Of a DNA stretch of 64,000 nucleotides, positions 54,427-64,000 are shown piece after piece (position 1 is the stretch's first letter; every line of letters starts with the position of its first letter). The stretch lies in the NCBI RefSeq assembly GCF_017114865.1, contig NZ_JADEYH010000007.1:140315-204314 (forward strand), read 5' to 3'. This DNA is from Streptomyces verrucosisporus. Its GTDB lineage: Bacteria > Actinomycetota > Actinomycetes > Streptomycetales > Streptomycetaceae. The notes under the pieces were generated by a model. The model saw only the letters and a program-made list of their open reading frames with translations. It ran no database searches and was not told the DNA's origin. A program made the translations under genes and the position numbers.

Positions 54427-56178
54427 TCAGATGCCGGAGCGGGCCGCCTCCAGCAGTTCCTCGGCATGGGCGCGGGCGAGTTCCGAGTCCTCCTGCCCGG
54501 CCAGCATCCGGGACAGCTCGCGCACCCGGTCCTCGCCCCGGAGGGTCTTCACACCGCTGCGCGTCACCGAGCCGTCGGAGGTCTTCTCCACCACCAGATG
54601 CCGGTCGGCGAACGCCGCGACCTGCGGGAGGTGGGTGACGACCACGACCTGCGCCGACTTCGCCAGCCGCGCCAGCCGCCGCCCGACCTCCACGGCGGCC
54701 CGGCCGCCCACACCGGCGTCCACCTCGTCGAAGAGATAGGTCGGCACCGGGGCGGTGCCCGCGAAGACGACCTCGACGGCGAGCATCACCCGCGACAGCT
54801 CACCGCCGGAGGCGCCCTTGGCGATGGGGCGGGGCGGGGCGCCGGGGTGCGGGGCCAGCAGCAGCTCCACCTCGTCCACGCCGTGGGGGCCGAAGGCGAC
54901 CGGCCGCCCGTCCACCTCGATCCCCGACTCCTCGTCGGCCGTCTCGTGCCGGCGCAGCTCCACGGTGACGCGGGCGTGCGGCATGGCGAGCTCGGCCAGC
55001 TCGGCGGTGACCGCGTCGGCGAACCGCTTGGCGGCCTCCGTCCGAGCCTGGGTCAAACGCTGCGCGAGGGCGGCCAGTTCGGCGCGGAGCACATCCCGCT
55101 CGGCGGCCAGTTCCCCGATCCGGTCGTCGTCTCCCTCGAGCTCGGCCAGCCGGGTGGCGCTCTCCTCGGCCCAGGCCAGGACGGCGGCGGTGTCCTCGCC
55201 GTACTTGCGGGTCAGGTGGGACAGGACGGCCCGGCGCTCCTCGACCGCGGCCAGCCGCGCCGGATCGGCGTCCAGGTCGTCCGCGTACCCGGCCAGCTCC
55301 CCTGCCACGTCCGCCAGCAGGATGCCCACCTCACCCAGCCGGTCGGCCAGCGCCGCCAGCGCCGGATCGTGCGACCGCACGGCCTCCAGTGCGCGCTGGG
55401 CTCCGGCGACCAGCGCGCCCGCGTCCACCGACTCCGGATCGGCCGGATCGCCGGCCAGCGCGCCGTGGGCGGTGGCCGCGGCCGACGCCAGGGCCTCGGC
55501 GTGGCCGAGCCGCTCGGCCTCGGCGGCCAGCTCGGCGTCCTCGCCCGCCCGGGGCTCGGCCGCGGCGATCTCCTCCAGGCCGAAGCGCAGCAGATCGGCC
55601 TCCTGGGCGCGCTCGCGGGCACGCGTGGTCAGCTCGGCCAGCTCGGCGGAGACCGCGCGCAGCCGCCGGTAGGCCCGGCCGTACTCGGCCAGCGGGACGG
55701 AGACCGCCTCGCCCGCGTACCGGTCCAGCGCCTCGCGCTGCCGAGCGGGCCGCAGCAGGCCCTGCTGGTCCGTCTGGCCGTGCACCGCGACCAGGTCCTC
55801 GCCCAGCTCCGCCAGCAGTCCGACGGGCGCCGAGCGCCCGCCGACATGGGCGCGCGAGCGCCCCTCGGCCGAGATCGTCCGGCTGACCAGCAGTGCGCCC
55901 TCGTCCAGCTCCGCGCCCGCCTCCTCGGCGCGCCGCGCCGCGGGCGCACCGGGCGGCAGCACGATCCGGCCCTCCACCACGGCGGCCTTGGCGCCCACCC
56001 GCACCAGGGCGGCGTCCGCCCGTCCGCCGAGCAGCAGTCCCAGACTGGTGACGACCATGGTCTTGCCCGCGCCGGTCTCACCGGTCACCGCGGTGAAGCC
56101 GGGGGACAGCTCGACGACGGCGTCATCGATCACGCCCAGGGCCCGAATCCGCATCTCCTCCAACACGGATACGACCAT
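54427..56178 (-). CDS. recN: DNA repair protein RecN
   Basis: A 583-residue SMC-like ATPase. The start is ATG 56178; GTG 56163 and ATG 56151 are alternatives. The head has VTGETGAGKTMVVTSLGLLL (Walker A), HGQTDQQGLLRPARQREALD (Q-loop region), long coiled coils from 170 to 400, then KGASGGELSRVMLAVEVVFA (signature) and PTYLFDEVDAGVGGRAAVEV (Walker B). RecN gathers broken DNA ends early in double-strand-break repair. It is downstream of nadK in a common operon. Confidence 0.97.
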   Translation of the reverse strand: MVVSVLEEMRIRALGVIDDAVVELSPGFTAVTGETGAGKTMVVTSLGLLLGGRADAALVRVGAKAAVVEGRIVLPPGAPAARRAEEAGAELDEGALLVSRTISAEGRSRAHVGGRSAPVGLLAELGEDLVAVHGQTDQQGLLRPARQREALDRYAGEAVSVPLAEYGRAYRRLRAVSAELAELTTRARERAQEADLLRFGLEEIAAAEPRAGEDAELAAEAERLGHAEALASAAATAHGALAGDPADPESVDAGALVAGAQRALEAVRSHDPALAALADRLGEVGILLADVAGELAGYADDLDADPARLAAVEERRAVLSHLTRKYGEDTAAVLAWAEESATRLAELEGDDDRIGELAAERDVLRAELAALAQRLTQARTEAAKRFADAVTAELAELAMPHARVTVELRRHETADEESGIEVDGRPVAFGPHGVDEVELLLAPHPGAPPRPIAKGASGGELSRVMLAVEVVFAGTAPVPTYLFDEVDAGVGGRAAVEVGRRLARLAKSAQVVVVTHLPQVAAFADRHLVVEKTSDGSVTRSGVKTLRGEDRVRELSRMLAGQEDSELARAHAEELLEAARSGI

Positions 56179-56311
56179 ACGAGGTTCCACGGCAGGATCC
56201 CCACTCACGGTCCGCACCACACGCCCCGCGCGCCCCCTCCTCCCCACCGCGCGCACACACGGCCGACCCGGCGGGTGCGGTCGGCGTGGCAAGCGGGCCG
56301 GCGCGGCGCGG

Positions 56312-57276
56312 TCAGTGCGGCGCCCCGCGCCACCCGGCCACCGGCAGGGCGAACTTCGCCACCAGACGGTCGGTGAAGGAGGCGTGGTGCAGCCGCGCCA
56401 GCCGCACCGGCACCGCGCTGCGCCGCACCTCCACCCGTGCCCCGGCGGGCAGTTCGGCGGTGCGCCTCCCGTCGCACCACAGGACGCCCCCCTGGGTCTG
56501 CGGCTGCACCTCGACGGCCAGCACCGAATCGGGCGTGGTCACCAGGGGCTTGGCGAACAGCGCGTGAGCGCTGATGGGCACCAGCAGCAGTGCCTCGACC
56601 TCCGGCCAGACCACCGGCCCGCCCGCGGAGAAGGCGTAGGCCGTCGAACCGGTGGGCGTGGCGCACACCACACCGTCGCAGCCGAAACGGGAGACCGGCC
56701 GGCCGTCGACCTCCGCGACGACCTCCAGCATCCGCTCGCGGGCGGCCTTCTCCACCGAGGCCTCGTTCAGCGCCCAGTCTCGGTGGACGACGTCCCCGTC
56801 GTTGAGGACGAGCACGTCGACGGTCATCCGCTCCTCCACCTCGTAGGAGCGCGCGACCACCCGCCGCACGACCTTGTCCAGGTCGTCGCGCTCGGCCTCG
56901 GCCAGGAAGCCGACCCGGCCGAGGTTGACCCCCAGCATCGGCACCCCCGAGGCGCGGGCGAACTCCGCGCCGCGCAGCAGCGTCCCGTCCCCGCCGAGCA
57001 CGACGATCAGCTCGCAGCCCTCCACGGCCTTCTCGCAGGGCTCGCCGTCCGCCACTGTCCGCACGGACGGCGGCAGCGTCAGGTCGGCCGCCTCCTGGGC
57101 CAGGACGCGCGCGCCGATGCCGTTGCGCAGCAGCCCCTGGACGACGAGCTCGGCGCTGCGGACAGCGGCCGGACGGCCCGTGTGGGTGATCAGGAACACG
57201 GTCCGTCCGGCGTCCTCCGCGCTCCCGGCGGCCGGCGCGGTCCGTCCGGTCGTGCTCTGCTTCGTGCTCTGCGTGG

Positions 57277-57280
<4 letters not shown>
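56312..57280 (-). CDS. nadK: NAD kinase
   Basis: A 322-residue protein. GTG 57280 overlaps the tlyA stop and has GGAGG upstream. LGGDGTLLRGAEFARASGVP (the GGDGT motif), NLGRVGFLAEAERDDL, DGVVCATPTGSTAYAFSAGG and ISAHALFAKPLVTTPDS mark the ATP-NAD kinase fold. It makes NADP from NAD. The tlyA-nadK-recN order is conserved in actinobacteria. Confidence 0.97.
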
Positions 57281-58107
<827 letters not shown>

Positions 58108-58114
58108 GTGCGGT

Positions 58115-58432
58115 TCAGCTCCCGGGGTTGTGCGGCGCGCCCGGTGCGGGCGGCCCGGGTCGCTGGTCGAGCGCGGTCAGCGTGTCACGCAGCCCGCGGT
58201 GCACATCCTCGTACACCTCCAGATGCCCGGAGACGGCGAGGTGGTCGGCGTCCGCCAGGCGACGCAGCCGGGCGTCGACACCGGCGTCCCCGGTGGGGGT
58301 CACCCCCGCTCCCAGGGGCCTCGGCCCGCCGTCCCCGGCCGGGATCTCCTCCCCCGGCGCCGTTCCCGCGCCCACCGGGCCCTGTACTGCTGGTTCCGTC
58401 TCCGGCGCGGTGCCGGACATCGGCTCGTCCAT
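58115..58432 (-). CDS. Small conserved hypothetical protein upstream of tlyA
   Basis: A 105-residue protein. ATG 58432 (or GTG 58438) lies just past a TAGCGT -10-like element, suggesting a leaderless message. The N-terminal half is Pro/Gly/Glu-rich; the conserved part is GDAGVDARLRRLADADHLAV with HLEVYEDVHRGLRDTLTALD, a helical motif seen before tlyA in streptomycetes. Seven bp separate it from tlyA. Function unknown. Confidence 0.75.
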   Translation of the reverse strand: MDEPMSGTAPETEPAVQGPVGAGTAPGEEIPAGDGGPRPLGAGVTPTGDAGVDARLRRLADADHLAVSGHLEVYEDVHRGLRDTLTALDQRPGPPAPGAPHNPGS

Positions 58433-58503
58433 GGTCACGACGCTACCGTGCGCGGCGTCCTGGGCGACGACGGGCACTCGCCCTGCGGTACCGTCGTGAG
58501 GCG

Positions 58504-58851
58504 ATGGCGACCACACAGCAGTGCCGGACCGCGCTGGAGCGGCTGGCGAGGAACCTCGCGGACGCGGACGACGACGTGCGCAGCGCCGCCGCCCTGGAGC
58601 GCTCGGTCAGCTGCCATCTCACCGATCTGGACACCACCTTCACCGGCCGGCTCGTCCACGGCCGCATCGAGGACATGACCACCGTCCATGGCCCGCCCTC
58701 CGAGCGCGCCCAGATCAGACTGGCCATGACCAGCGACGATCTGGTCTCGCTGGTGGACGGACGGCTGAACTTCGCCCGGGCCTGGGCCCGGGGCCGCGTC
58801 AGGCTGGAGGCGGGCCTGCGGGACCTGCTGCGGCTGCGGTCGCTGCTCTGA
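58504..58851 (+). CDS. SCP2 sterol-binding-domain-like protein
   Basis: A 115-residue protein with an N-terminal helix (QQCRTALERLARNLADADDD), a beta sheet (SVSCHLTDLDTTFTGRLVHG, then IRLAMTSDDLVSLVDGRLNF) and a final helix LRLRSL. The pattern ARAWARGRVRLEAG is typical of small SCP2-like proteins. SCP2 domains bind lipid or acyl ligands. It is divergent from the tlyA operon, and a terminator follows. Confidence 0.88.
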   Translation: MATTQQCRTALERLARNLADADDDVRSAAALERSVSCHLTDLDTTFTGRLVHGRIEDMTTVHGPPSERAQIRLAMTSDDLVSLVDGRLNFARAWARGRVRLEAGLRDLLRLRSLL

Positions 58852-58863
58852 GCGGTCCGGAGA

Positions 58864-58892
58864 CCTCCCGGCCGGACGCACCGGCCGGGAGG
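58864..58892 (+). terminator. Terminator after the SCP2 gene
   Basis: Perfect 12-bp arms (58864-58875, 58881-58892) with a 5-nt loop, 12 bp past the stop. Confidence 0.8.
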
Positions 58893-58940
58893 CCGCGGGA
58901 ACCGGGTGTGGGCGGGTTCCCGGACGGCGATGATGACCGC

Positions 58941-59684
58941 ATGACCACCGCCTCCCACGCCCGCTCCTTCGACTCCGCCGCGGCCCTGTACGCCGCGAAC
59001 CGCCCCTCCTACCCGCCCGCCCTCCTGGACGCCGTCGAGGAACTCTGGGGCCGCCCCATCACCGGCGCCCGCGCCGCCGACGTCGGAGCCGGCACCGGCA
59101 TCCTCACCGCGCTCCTGGCCGCCCGCGGCGCCCGCGCCATGGCCGTCGAGCCCGGTGACGGCATGGCGGCCGAGTTCCGCCGCGCCCTCCCCGGCGTCCC
59201 CCTGGTGCGCGGCGACGGGGACCGCCTGCCGCTGGCCTCCGGCCGCTTCGACCTGGTCACCTACGCCCAGGCTTGGCACTGGACCGACCCGGGGCGGTCG
59301 GTGCCCGAGGCCATGCGTGCCCTGCGTCCCGGCGGCGCCCTCGCCGTCCTGCGCAACGACTCCGACGAGTCCGTCGGCTGGATCGCCGGCCAGGCCGCCC
59401 GGGTGCGCCGCTTCTTCGGCGCCGACCAGGAGACGGTGGAGGCGGCCCGGGCCCGCTCGCTGCCGTCCGGCCCCGGCTTCACCCGCCGACAGGTGCGCTG
59501 GTCCCGGCAGGTACCGCTGGAGACCCATCTGGCCAACCTCGCCAGCCATTCCGACTTCCTCGTCCTCGGCGGGAAGCGCGCCGCCGCCTTCCTCGACGAG
59601 GAACGCGAGCGGCTGGCGGCGCTCTTCCCGGACGGTGCGGTCGAGGAGTCCTACACCGCCTCGGCGAGCGTCGCCCTGCGCTGA
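58941..59684 (+). CDS. SAM-dependent methyltransferase
   Basis: A 247-residue class I methyltransferase. AADVGAGTGILTALLAARGA is the SAM motif I, AVEPGDGMAAEFRRALPG gives the acidic loop, and DLVTYAQAWHWTDPGRSVPE with MRALRPGGALAVLRND completes the fold. No ribosome site is visible, and GATGAT lies 8 bp upstream, so it may be leaderless. Substrate unknown; the family is often small-molecule or biosynthetic. Confidence 0.9.
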   Translation: MTTASHARSFDSAAALYAANRPSYPPALLDAVEELWGRPITGARAADVGAGTGILTALLAARGARAMAVEPGDGMAAEFRRALPGVPLVRGDGDRLPLASGRFDLVTYAQAWHWTDPGRSVPEAMRALRPGGALAVLRNDSDESVGWIAGQAARVRRFFGADQETVEAARARSLPSGPGFTRRQVRWSRQVPLETHLANLASHSDFLVLGGKRAAAFLDEERERLAALFPDGAVEESYTASASVALR

Positions 59685-59782
59685 CCGCACCGCCCCGTGT
59701 CCGGGCCCACGGCCCGTGGCCGCGCCCGGCTCCTCCTGCCCGCGCGGGAGCGGTTACGGAGCCCCTGGCGCGGAGGCCGATA

Positions 59783-60850
59783 TCACATTCCGAGGGCCGC
59801 CAGCGCCCCGTCCGCACCGGCCCGGCACACGCCCTCCCCGGCCTGCGTCCACGCGACCGCGCACAGCGCCCGCAGCCCGTCCAGCGGATCGTCCCCACTG
59901 CCCTCCAGCCGCAGCGCGCCGCCCTCCGCCGAAGCGGTCCAGCCGCCGCACAGGAACCCGCTCCGTCCCCCGTCGCGCAGCTCTTCCACCTCCGGCTGCG
60001 CCCGGTGCAGCGCCCGCAGGTCGGCGGCCACATATGTCGGCCGGTGCTTGGGGGGAGCGGCCAGCAGCTGCGCCGCGTCCGTGACACCGGTGAGCACCAG
60101 CAGCGAGTCCACACCCCCCGCGCACGCGCCCTCGATGTCGGTGTCCAGCCGGTCCCCGACCACCAGCGGCCGCCGCGCGCCCGTGCGCAGGATCGTCTCG
60201 CGGTGCATCGGCGGCAGAGGCTTGCCCGCCATCCTCGGCTCCGGTGCCGGGCGCATCCAGCGCGTCGCGATCCGCACCACCTCCACGGCCGCGCCGTTGC
60301 CCGGCGCGATGCCCCGGCCGCTGGGAATCGTCAGATCCCCGTTGGAGGCGAACCACGGCAGTCCGCGCCCCACCGCGATCGCCGCCTCCGCCAGCCGCCC
60401 CCAGGGCATCTCCGGCCCGCCGTACCCCTGCACGACCGCCGCCGGGCCGTCGTCCGCCGACTCCACCGGTTCCAGACCGCGCTCGCGCAGCGCCACCCGC
60501 AGCCCCTCCGCGCCCACGCACAGCACCCGTGAGCCGGCCGGCAGCTCCTCGGAGATCATCCGCGCCACCGCCTGTGCCGAGGTGACCACCTCACCCGGCT
60601 CGGCGGGCACCCCCAACCGCGTCAGGTGCCCGGCGACGGTCCCGGGGGTGCGCGCCGCGTTGTTCGTCACGTACGCCAGCCGCATCCCGGCCACCCGGGC
60701 CGCCGCGAGCGACTCGACCGCGTGGACGACCGCCTCGCCGCCCGCGTAGACCACACCGTCCAGATCGAGCAGCGCGGTGTCGTACACCCGGCTCGGCGGG
60801 GCTCCGCAGCCCTCCGGCCGGGTGCGTATCGGGCGGTGGTGTCCGTTCAT
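59783..60850 (-). CDS. HAD-IIA family phosphatase
   Basis: A 355-residue protein. ATG 60850 has a GAGGAG upstream. It has DLDGVVYAGGEAVVHAVESL (nucleophile Asp), YVTNNAARTPGTVAGHL, a C2 cap with GYGGPEMPWGRLAEAAIAV, GKPLPPMHRETILRTG and VVGDRLDTDIEGACAGGVDS. This is the NagD/4-nitrophenylphosphatase-like group. A C-terminal extension of about 75 residues follows. It probably acts on sugar or glycerol phosphates; substrate unknown. Confidence 0.93.
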   Translation of the reverse strand: MNGHHRPIRTRPEGCGAPPSRVYDTALLDLDGVVYAGGEAVVHAVESLAAARVAGMRLAYVTNNAARTPGTVAGHLTRLGVPAEPGEVVTSAQAVARMISEELPAGSRVLCVGAEGLRVALRERGLEPVESADDGPAAVVQGYGGPEMPWGRLAEAAIAVGRGLPWFASNGDLTIPSGRGIAPGNGAAVEVVRIATRWMRPAPEPRMAGKPLPPMHRETILRTGARRPLVVGDRLDTDIEGACAGGVDSLLVLTGVTDAAQLLAAPPKHRPTYVAADLRALHRAQPEVEELRDGGRSGFLCGGWTASAEGGALRLEGSGDDPLDGLRALCAVAWTQAGEGVCRAGADGALAALGM

Positions 60851-60927
60851 CGTCGTCTCGCTCCTCGCGCCGGCGGTCTTCCTCCCCCGATCATCTCCCA
60901 CCCGGCACACCGGCATAACATGCACCA

Positions 60928-62238
60928 ATGCTGCGATCCCCGGGCCCCGAACACCCCTCGGGCGGCCTCCTCCTCGCCCCCTTCCGCGGCCTGCGCTACG
61001 CCCCCGACCGGGTCGGCAGCCTGGCCGCCGTGACATCGCCCCCCTACGACGTCGTGGTCCGGCCCGACGGCCTGCACCATCTGCAGACCGCGGACCCCCA
61101 CAACATCGTGCGGCTGATCCTCCCCGAGGCCGCCGACCCGGCCGCCCGGCATCCGCAGGCCGCCCGGACCCTGCGCCGCTGGGAGGCGCAGGGCGTCCTC
61201 GTGCGGGACCCGGAGCCGGCCCTGTACGTCTACGAGCAGCGCCGGGGCGACGTGCTCCAGCGCGGCCTGATCGGCGCCCTGCGCCTGACCCCGCCGGACG
61301 AGGGCGTCGTACTTCCCCACGAGGACGTGATGCCGGAGGTCGTCGAGGACCGCGCGGCCCTGATGCGCGAGACCGCCGCCAACCTCGAACCACTGCTGCT
61401 GTCCTACCGCGGCGACGGCACCGCCACCGGCGCGACCGCCGTCATCGAGCGCGCCACCGGCAGACCCCCGCTGCTCTCCACCACCACCGAGGACGGCTTC
61501 TCGCACCGGCTGTGGGCGGTCACCGACGAGCAGGAGATCGCCGAGGCAGGGCGCGACCTCTCCCGCCGCCAGGCGCTCATCGCCGACGGCCACCACCGCT
61601 GGGCCACCTATCTGCGCCTGCGCTCCGAGCACGTCGGAGGGTCCGCCGGCCGGCACGGCTTCTGGGACCACGGCCTGGTGCTGCTGGTGGACACCGCCCG
61701 CTACCCGCTGCGGGTGCAGGCCATCCACCGCGTGCTGCCCCGTCTGCCGGTGACCGAGGCCCTGTCCCGGCTGGGGGGCGCCTTCCGCGTACGGACCGTC
61801 GACGGCCCGCTCCCCCACGCCCTGCGCACTCTGGAGACCACCCCCGGCAACGCCTTCCTGCTCACCGGCGACGGTGCCTTCCACCTGCTGCACGATCCCG
61901 GCCCGGACCTGCTCGCGCGCACCGTCCGCGACGGCCTTCCCGAGGAGTGGCGGCGGCTGGACGCCACGGTCCTGCACTCGGCCCTGCTGGCCGCCGTCTG
62001 GCACGTACCGGACAACTCCTCAGGGATCGGCTACCTCCACGACGCGGCGGCGGCCGTGGAGCAGGCCGAGCGCCTGGGCGGCTCGGCGGTCCTGATGCGC
62101 GCGGTCTCGGAGGAGACCGTACGCGGGCTGGCCCTCCGGGGCGTGACCATGCCGCGAAAGTCAACGTCCTTCGGCCCCAAACCGGCCACCGGCCTGGTGT
62201 TGCGTGCCCTCGACGGCCGGTCGGAAGAGGCTGCCTGA
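60928..62238 (+). CDS. DUF1015 family protein
   Basis: A 436-residue protein. ATG 60928 follows CATAAC at close distance and no ribosome site, so it may be leaderless. The family motifs VTSPPYDVVV, LQTADPHNIVRLILPE, QRGLIGALRLTPPDEGVVLP, LLLSYRGDG and IADGHHRWATYLRLR are present. DUF1015 proteins are widespread and of unsettled function, with the DGHHR pattern suggesting a metal or phosphate site. Divergent from the HAD gene. Confidence 0.92.
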   Translation: MLRSPGPEHPSGGLLLAPFRGLRYAPDRVGSLAAVTSPPYDVVVRPDGLHHLQTADPHNIVRLILPEAADPAARHPQAARTLRRWEAQGVLVRDPEPALYVYEQRRGDVLQRGLIGALRLTPPDEGVVLPHEDVMPEVVEDRAALMRETAANLEPLLLSYRGDGTATGATAVIERATGRPPLLSTTTEDGFSHRLWAVTDEQEIAEAGRDLSRRQALIADGHHRWATYLRLRSEHVGGSAGRHGFWDHGLVLLVDTARYPLRVQAIHRVLPRLPVTEALSRLGGAFRVRTVDGPLPHALRTLETTPGNAFLLTGDGAFHLLHDPGPDLLARTVRDGLPEEWRRLDATVLHSALLAAVWHVPDNSSGIGYLHDAAAAVEQAERLGGSAVLMRAVSEETVRGLALRGVTMPRKSTSFGPKPATGLVLRALDGRSEEAA

Positions 62239-62239
62239 C

Positions 62240-62291
62240 CGTACGGCGAGGGCGGGGCCTGTCCTTGGACAGGTCCCGCCCTCGCCGTACG
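62240..62291. terminator. Bidirectional terminator between DUF1015 and TPR genes
   Basis: 25-bp arms (62240-62264, 62267-62291) with a single G-U pair and a 2-nt loop, between convergent stops at 62238 and 62310. Confidence 0.85.
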
Positions 62292-62309
62292 ACGCGCCTC
62301 AGAAGCCGC

Positions 62310-63836
62310 TCAGCGCTCTTCCTCCGCGCCCCGGTGGTCACCGCTCCGGTCACTGTCCCGGCCACGGCTCCCGTACCCGCTCTCCCGGTCCTCACCGCCG
62401 GCCTCGGCAGCCTCGGCGGGGCGCTCCCCGCTCGCCTTCTCCGGCCCGGGCACGCCCTCCAGGTCCGCCTCCGGGTCGAGCGCGTCCAGGAACTCCACAC
62501 CGTCCAGCTGGGCCAGCCGGTCCGACGCGTCGGTCATCCCGCTCTGGTCCGCCTCCAGCGCCCTGGCGAACCACTCACGGGCCTCCTCCTCACGGCCCAC
62601 GGCCAGCAGCGCGTCCGCGTACGCGTAACGCAGCCGGGCCGTCCACGGCTGTACGGAGTTCGACGCCAGCTCAGGGCTCTGGAGCGTGACCACGGCTGCC
62701 TCGGCCTGCCCCATGTCTCGCCGTGCTCCCGCCGCGACCAGACGCATCTCCACCTGTCCGGCCTTGTCGAGCTTCTGCACTTCCGGTTCACCGGCCATGG
62801 CGAGTGCCTTCTCCGGCCGACCGAGGCCACGCTCGCAGTCGGCCATCACAGGCCACAGGTGGGAAGAACCGGTCATCCGGCGGGCAGCCCGGAACTCGGC
62901 CAGCGCCTCGGCGTACTTCCCCACCCCGTAGGCGGCGAAGCCCGCGGCCTCGCGCACCGCGGCGACACGGGAGGCCAGCCGCAGCGCGACCCTGGCATAG
63001 CCGTACGCCTGCTCGGCGTCCTCGTCCAGCAGCTTCGCCACCATCACCAGATTCCTGGCGACATCCTCGGCGAGCGTCTTGGGCAGGCTCATCAGCTCCT
63101 GCCGCACGTCCTTGTCCAGTTCCTGTCCGGTGACGTCCTCCGGGATCGGCAACCGCTTGATGGGCTCCCTGTCCTGACCGCGGTCGCGCGGACGCTCCTC
63201 ACGCCGGTAACCGGCTCCTCCGCCCTCGCGCCGCCCGCGGAACCCACCACGGTCATCGCGGCCCCGGCCACCGTCCTGGCCGTACGGGCGCCTTCCCCGC
63301 TCGTCGTCGCGGCGCGGACCACGCGGCCGCTCCTCCCGACGATCGTCACGCCGGAACGACGGCCGATCATCACGACGAAAACCGCCACGGTCGTCACGAC
63401 GGTCACCACGCCCCTGGACCCGGTCATCGTCGCGGCGCGGACCACGCGGCCGCTCCTCCCGACGATCGTCACGCCGGAACGACGGCCGATCATCACGACG
63501 GAAGCCACCACGGTCGTCACGACGGTCACCACGCCCCTGGACCCGGTCATCGTCGCGGCGCGGACCACGCGGCCGCTCCTCCCGACGGTCATCACGCCGG
63601 AACGACGGCCGATCATCACGACGAAAACCGCCACGGTCGTCACGACGGTCACCACGCCCCTGGACCCGGTCATCGTCGCGGCGCGGACCACGCGGCCGCT
63701 CCTCCCGACGGTCATCACGCCGGAACGACGGCCGATCATCACGACGAAAACCACCCCGCCTCTCGTCACCGCTCTGGCGACGCGGCCTGTCCGAGCGCTC
63801 GGGCCGGCCCGACTGCTCCTCCGAGGAATTGGACAT
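62310..63836 (-). CDS. Tetratricopeptide protein with Arg/Asp-rich tandem-repeat N-terminus
   Basis: A 508-residue protein. ATG 63836 follows AGGAG by 8 bp. Residues 28-180 are nearly four copies of a 41-residue unit (GGFRRDDRPSFRRDDRREER and following), encoded by a 123-bp DNA repeat. From about residue 230 there are TPR-like helices (LAEDVARNLVMVAKLLDEDA, FAAYGVGKYAEALAEFRAAR, RYAYADALLAVGREEEAREW) and an acidic tail. The charged repeats resemble RNA-binding disordered regions. The gene lies immediately downstream of an rRNA operon. Function unknown. Confidence 0.88.
   Translation of the reverse strand: MSNSSEEQSGRPERSDRPRRQSGDERRGGFRRDDRPSFRRDDRREERPRGPRRDDDRVQGRGDRRDDRGGFRRDDRPSFRRDDRREERPRGPRRDDDRVQGRGDRRDDRGGFRRDDRPSFRRDDRREERPRGPRRDDDRVQGRGDRRDDRGGFRRDDRPSFRRDDRREERPRGPRRDDERGRRPYGQDGGRGRDDRGGFRGRREGGGAGYRREERPRDRGQDREPIKRLPIPEDVTGQELDKDVRQELMSLPKTLAEDVARNLVMVAKLLDEDAEQAYGYARVALRLASRVAAVREAAGFAAYGVGKYAEALAEFRAARRMTGSSHLWPVMADCERGLGRPEKALAMAGEPEVQKLDKAGQVEMRLVAAGARRDMGQAEAAVVTLQSPELASNSVQPWTARLRYAYADALLAVGREEEAREWFARALEADQSGMTDASDRLAQLDGVEFLDALDPEADLEGVPGPEKASGERPAEAAEAGGEDRESGYGSRGRDSDRSGDHRGAEEER
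63306..63755. repeat. 123-bp in-frame tandem repeat, about 3.7 copies
   Basis: The same word (CCGGAACGAC) recurs at 63351, 63474, 63597 and 63720, exactly 123 bp apart. Copies differ at only a few positions, mostly silent. The leftmost copy (63306-63386) is partial. Confidence 0.96.
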
Positions 63837-63891
63837 TGATGTGGCTCCTGTCTTGGGGTGATACACGTTCGATCTTGCACACAAACAGAAA

Positions 63892-63935
63892 AAGGACCCT
63901 TGGTCCCAGCATGTACGCTGGGACCAAGGGTCCTT
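63892..63935 (-). terminator. Terminator of the rRNA operon
   Basis: Perfect 19-bp arms (63892-63910, 63917-63935) with a 6-nt loop, followed on the minus strand by a run of five T. It begins 9 bp after the 5S 3' end: a textbook factor-independent terminator. Confidence 0.95.
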
Positions 63936-63943
63936 CAAATATT

Positions 63944-64000
63944 GTTCGGCGGCGTCCTACTCTCCCACACGGTCCCCCATGCAGTACCATCGGCGCTGAA
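63944..64000 (-). rRNA. rrf: 5S ribosomal RNA, 3' part (partial)
   Basis: On the minus strand the sequence from 64000 down to 63944 contains GCGCCGATGGTACTGCATGG and ends AGTAGGACGCCGCCGAAC, the 3' half of actinobacterial 5S rRNA. About 57 of some 117-120 nucleotides are in the window; the 23S and 16S genes should lie to the right. Confidence 0.96.

Noticed and set aside
63306..63755. Regular repeats considered as a CRISPR array
   Set aside because: The 123-bp units are tandem with no distinct spacers and are in frame within a protein gene.

Overview
The window is high-GC actinobacterial DNA and almost certainly Streptomyces chromosome. The evidence is GC-rich third positions, frequent GTG/TTG starts, GTGA/ATGA stop-start overlaps, a streptomycete gas-vesicle cluster (gvpO-A-F-G-Y-Z), a SepF-like SflA protein, paired streptogrisin-type proteases, and a gene order from sflA to pyrG, recN and tlyA that matches the core of Streptomyces chromosomes as I remember it. 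It ends inside a ribosomal RNA operon (3' part of 5S rRNA, minus strand). I identify about 62 protein genes, one of them frame-disrupted, one an internally deleted remnant and one cut off at the left edge.

Layout. 1-5.2 kb is accessory in character: the end of a probable type ISP restriction-modification enzyme, a small unknown gene, a Ser/Thr kinase broken by a frameshift, a DUF5925 AAA ATPase translationally coupled to a NADAR (ADP-ribosyl-type glycosidase) protein, a GntR regulator behind a 9-bp minisatellite, and decayed coding sequence. 5.2-10.9 kb holds a MarR/ring-cleaving dioxygenase divergon with a clear operator, a Nudix gene, an overlapping acyl-CoA dehydrogenase pair and a secreted cutinase of the PET-hydrolase type. 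11-20 kb has asd, two tandem S1 proteases, a DUF5685 protein with an extreme cysteine tail, sflA, a glutaryl-CoA-dehydrogenase-like enzyme and a drug exporter. 20-27.4 kb has a GT-C mannosyltransferase, a PAP2 phosphatase, an I78 inhibitor, the short gas-vesicle cluster and a WYL regulator.

27.5-38 kb holds a glycosyltransferase/unknown pair, two unknown genes, then the minus-strand block (aroH remnant)-tyrA-cmk-plsC-der, a nucleotidyltransferase and an ADP-ribosylglycohydrolase. 38-49.5 kb is the chromosome-organisation operon parA - ribbon-helix-helix gene - scpA - scpB - rluB, followed upstream by ald, an NB-ARC/TPR ATPase, a Nudix hydrolase and pyrG. 50-64 kb has a GH15 glucoamylase-like enzyme, a LacI regulator with its operator, a glycosyltransferase, the recN-nadK-tlyA operon, an SCP2 protein, a methyltransferase, a HAD phosphatase, a DUF1015 protein, a TPR protein with 123-bp tandem repeats, and the rRNA operon end with its terminator.

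Points most worth a second look: the PET-hydrolase-type cutinase; aroH reduced to its first codons yet still coupled to tyrA; a gas-vesicle cluster that stops after gvpZ; the ParA plus ribbon-helix-helix protein in the kleisin operon; and the kinase/AAA/NADAR group beside a restriction enzyme. Many gene ends carry long perfect inverted repeats acting as terminators. I found no CRISPR array, insertion sequence, transposase or tRNA gene.
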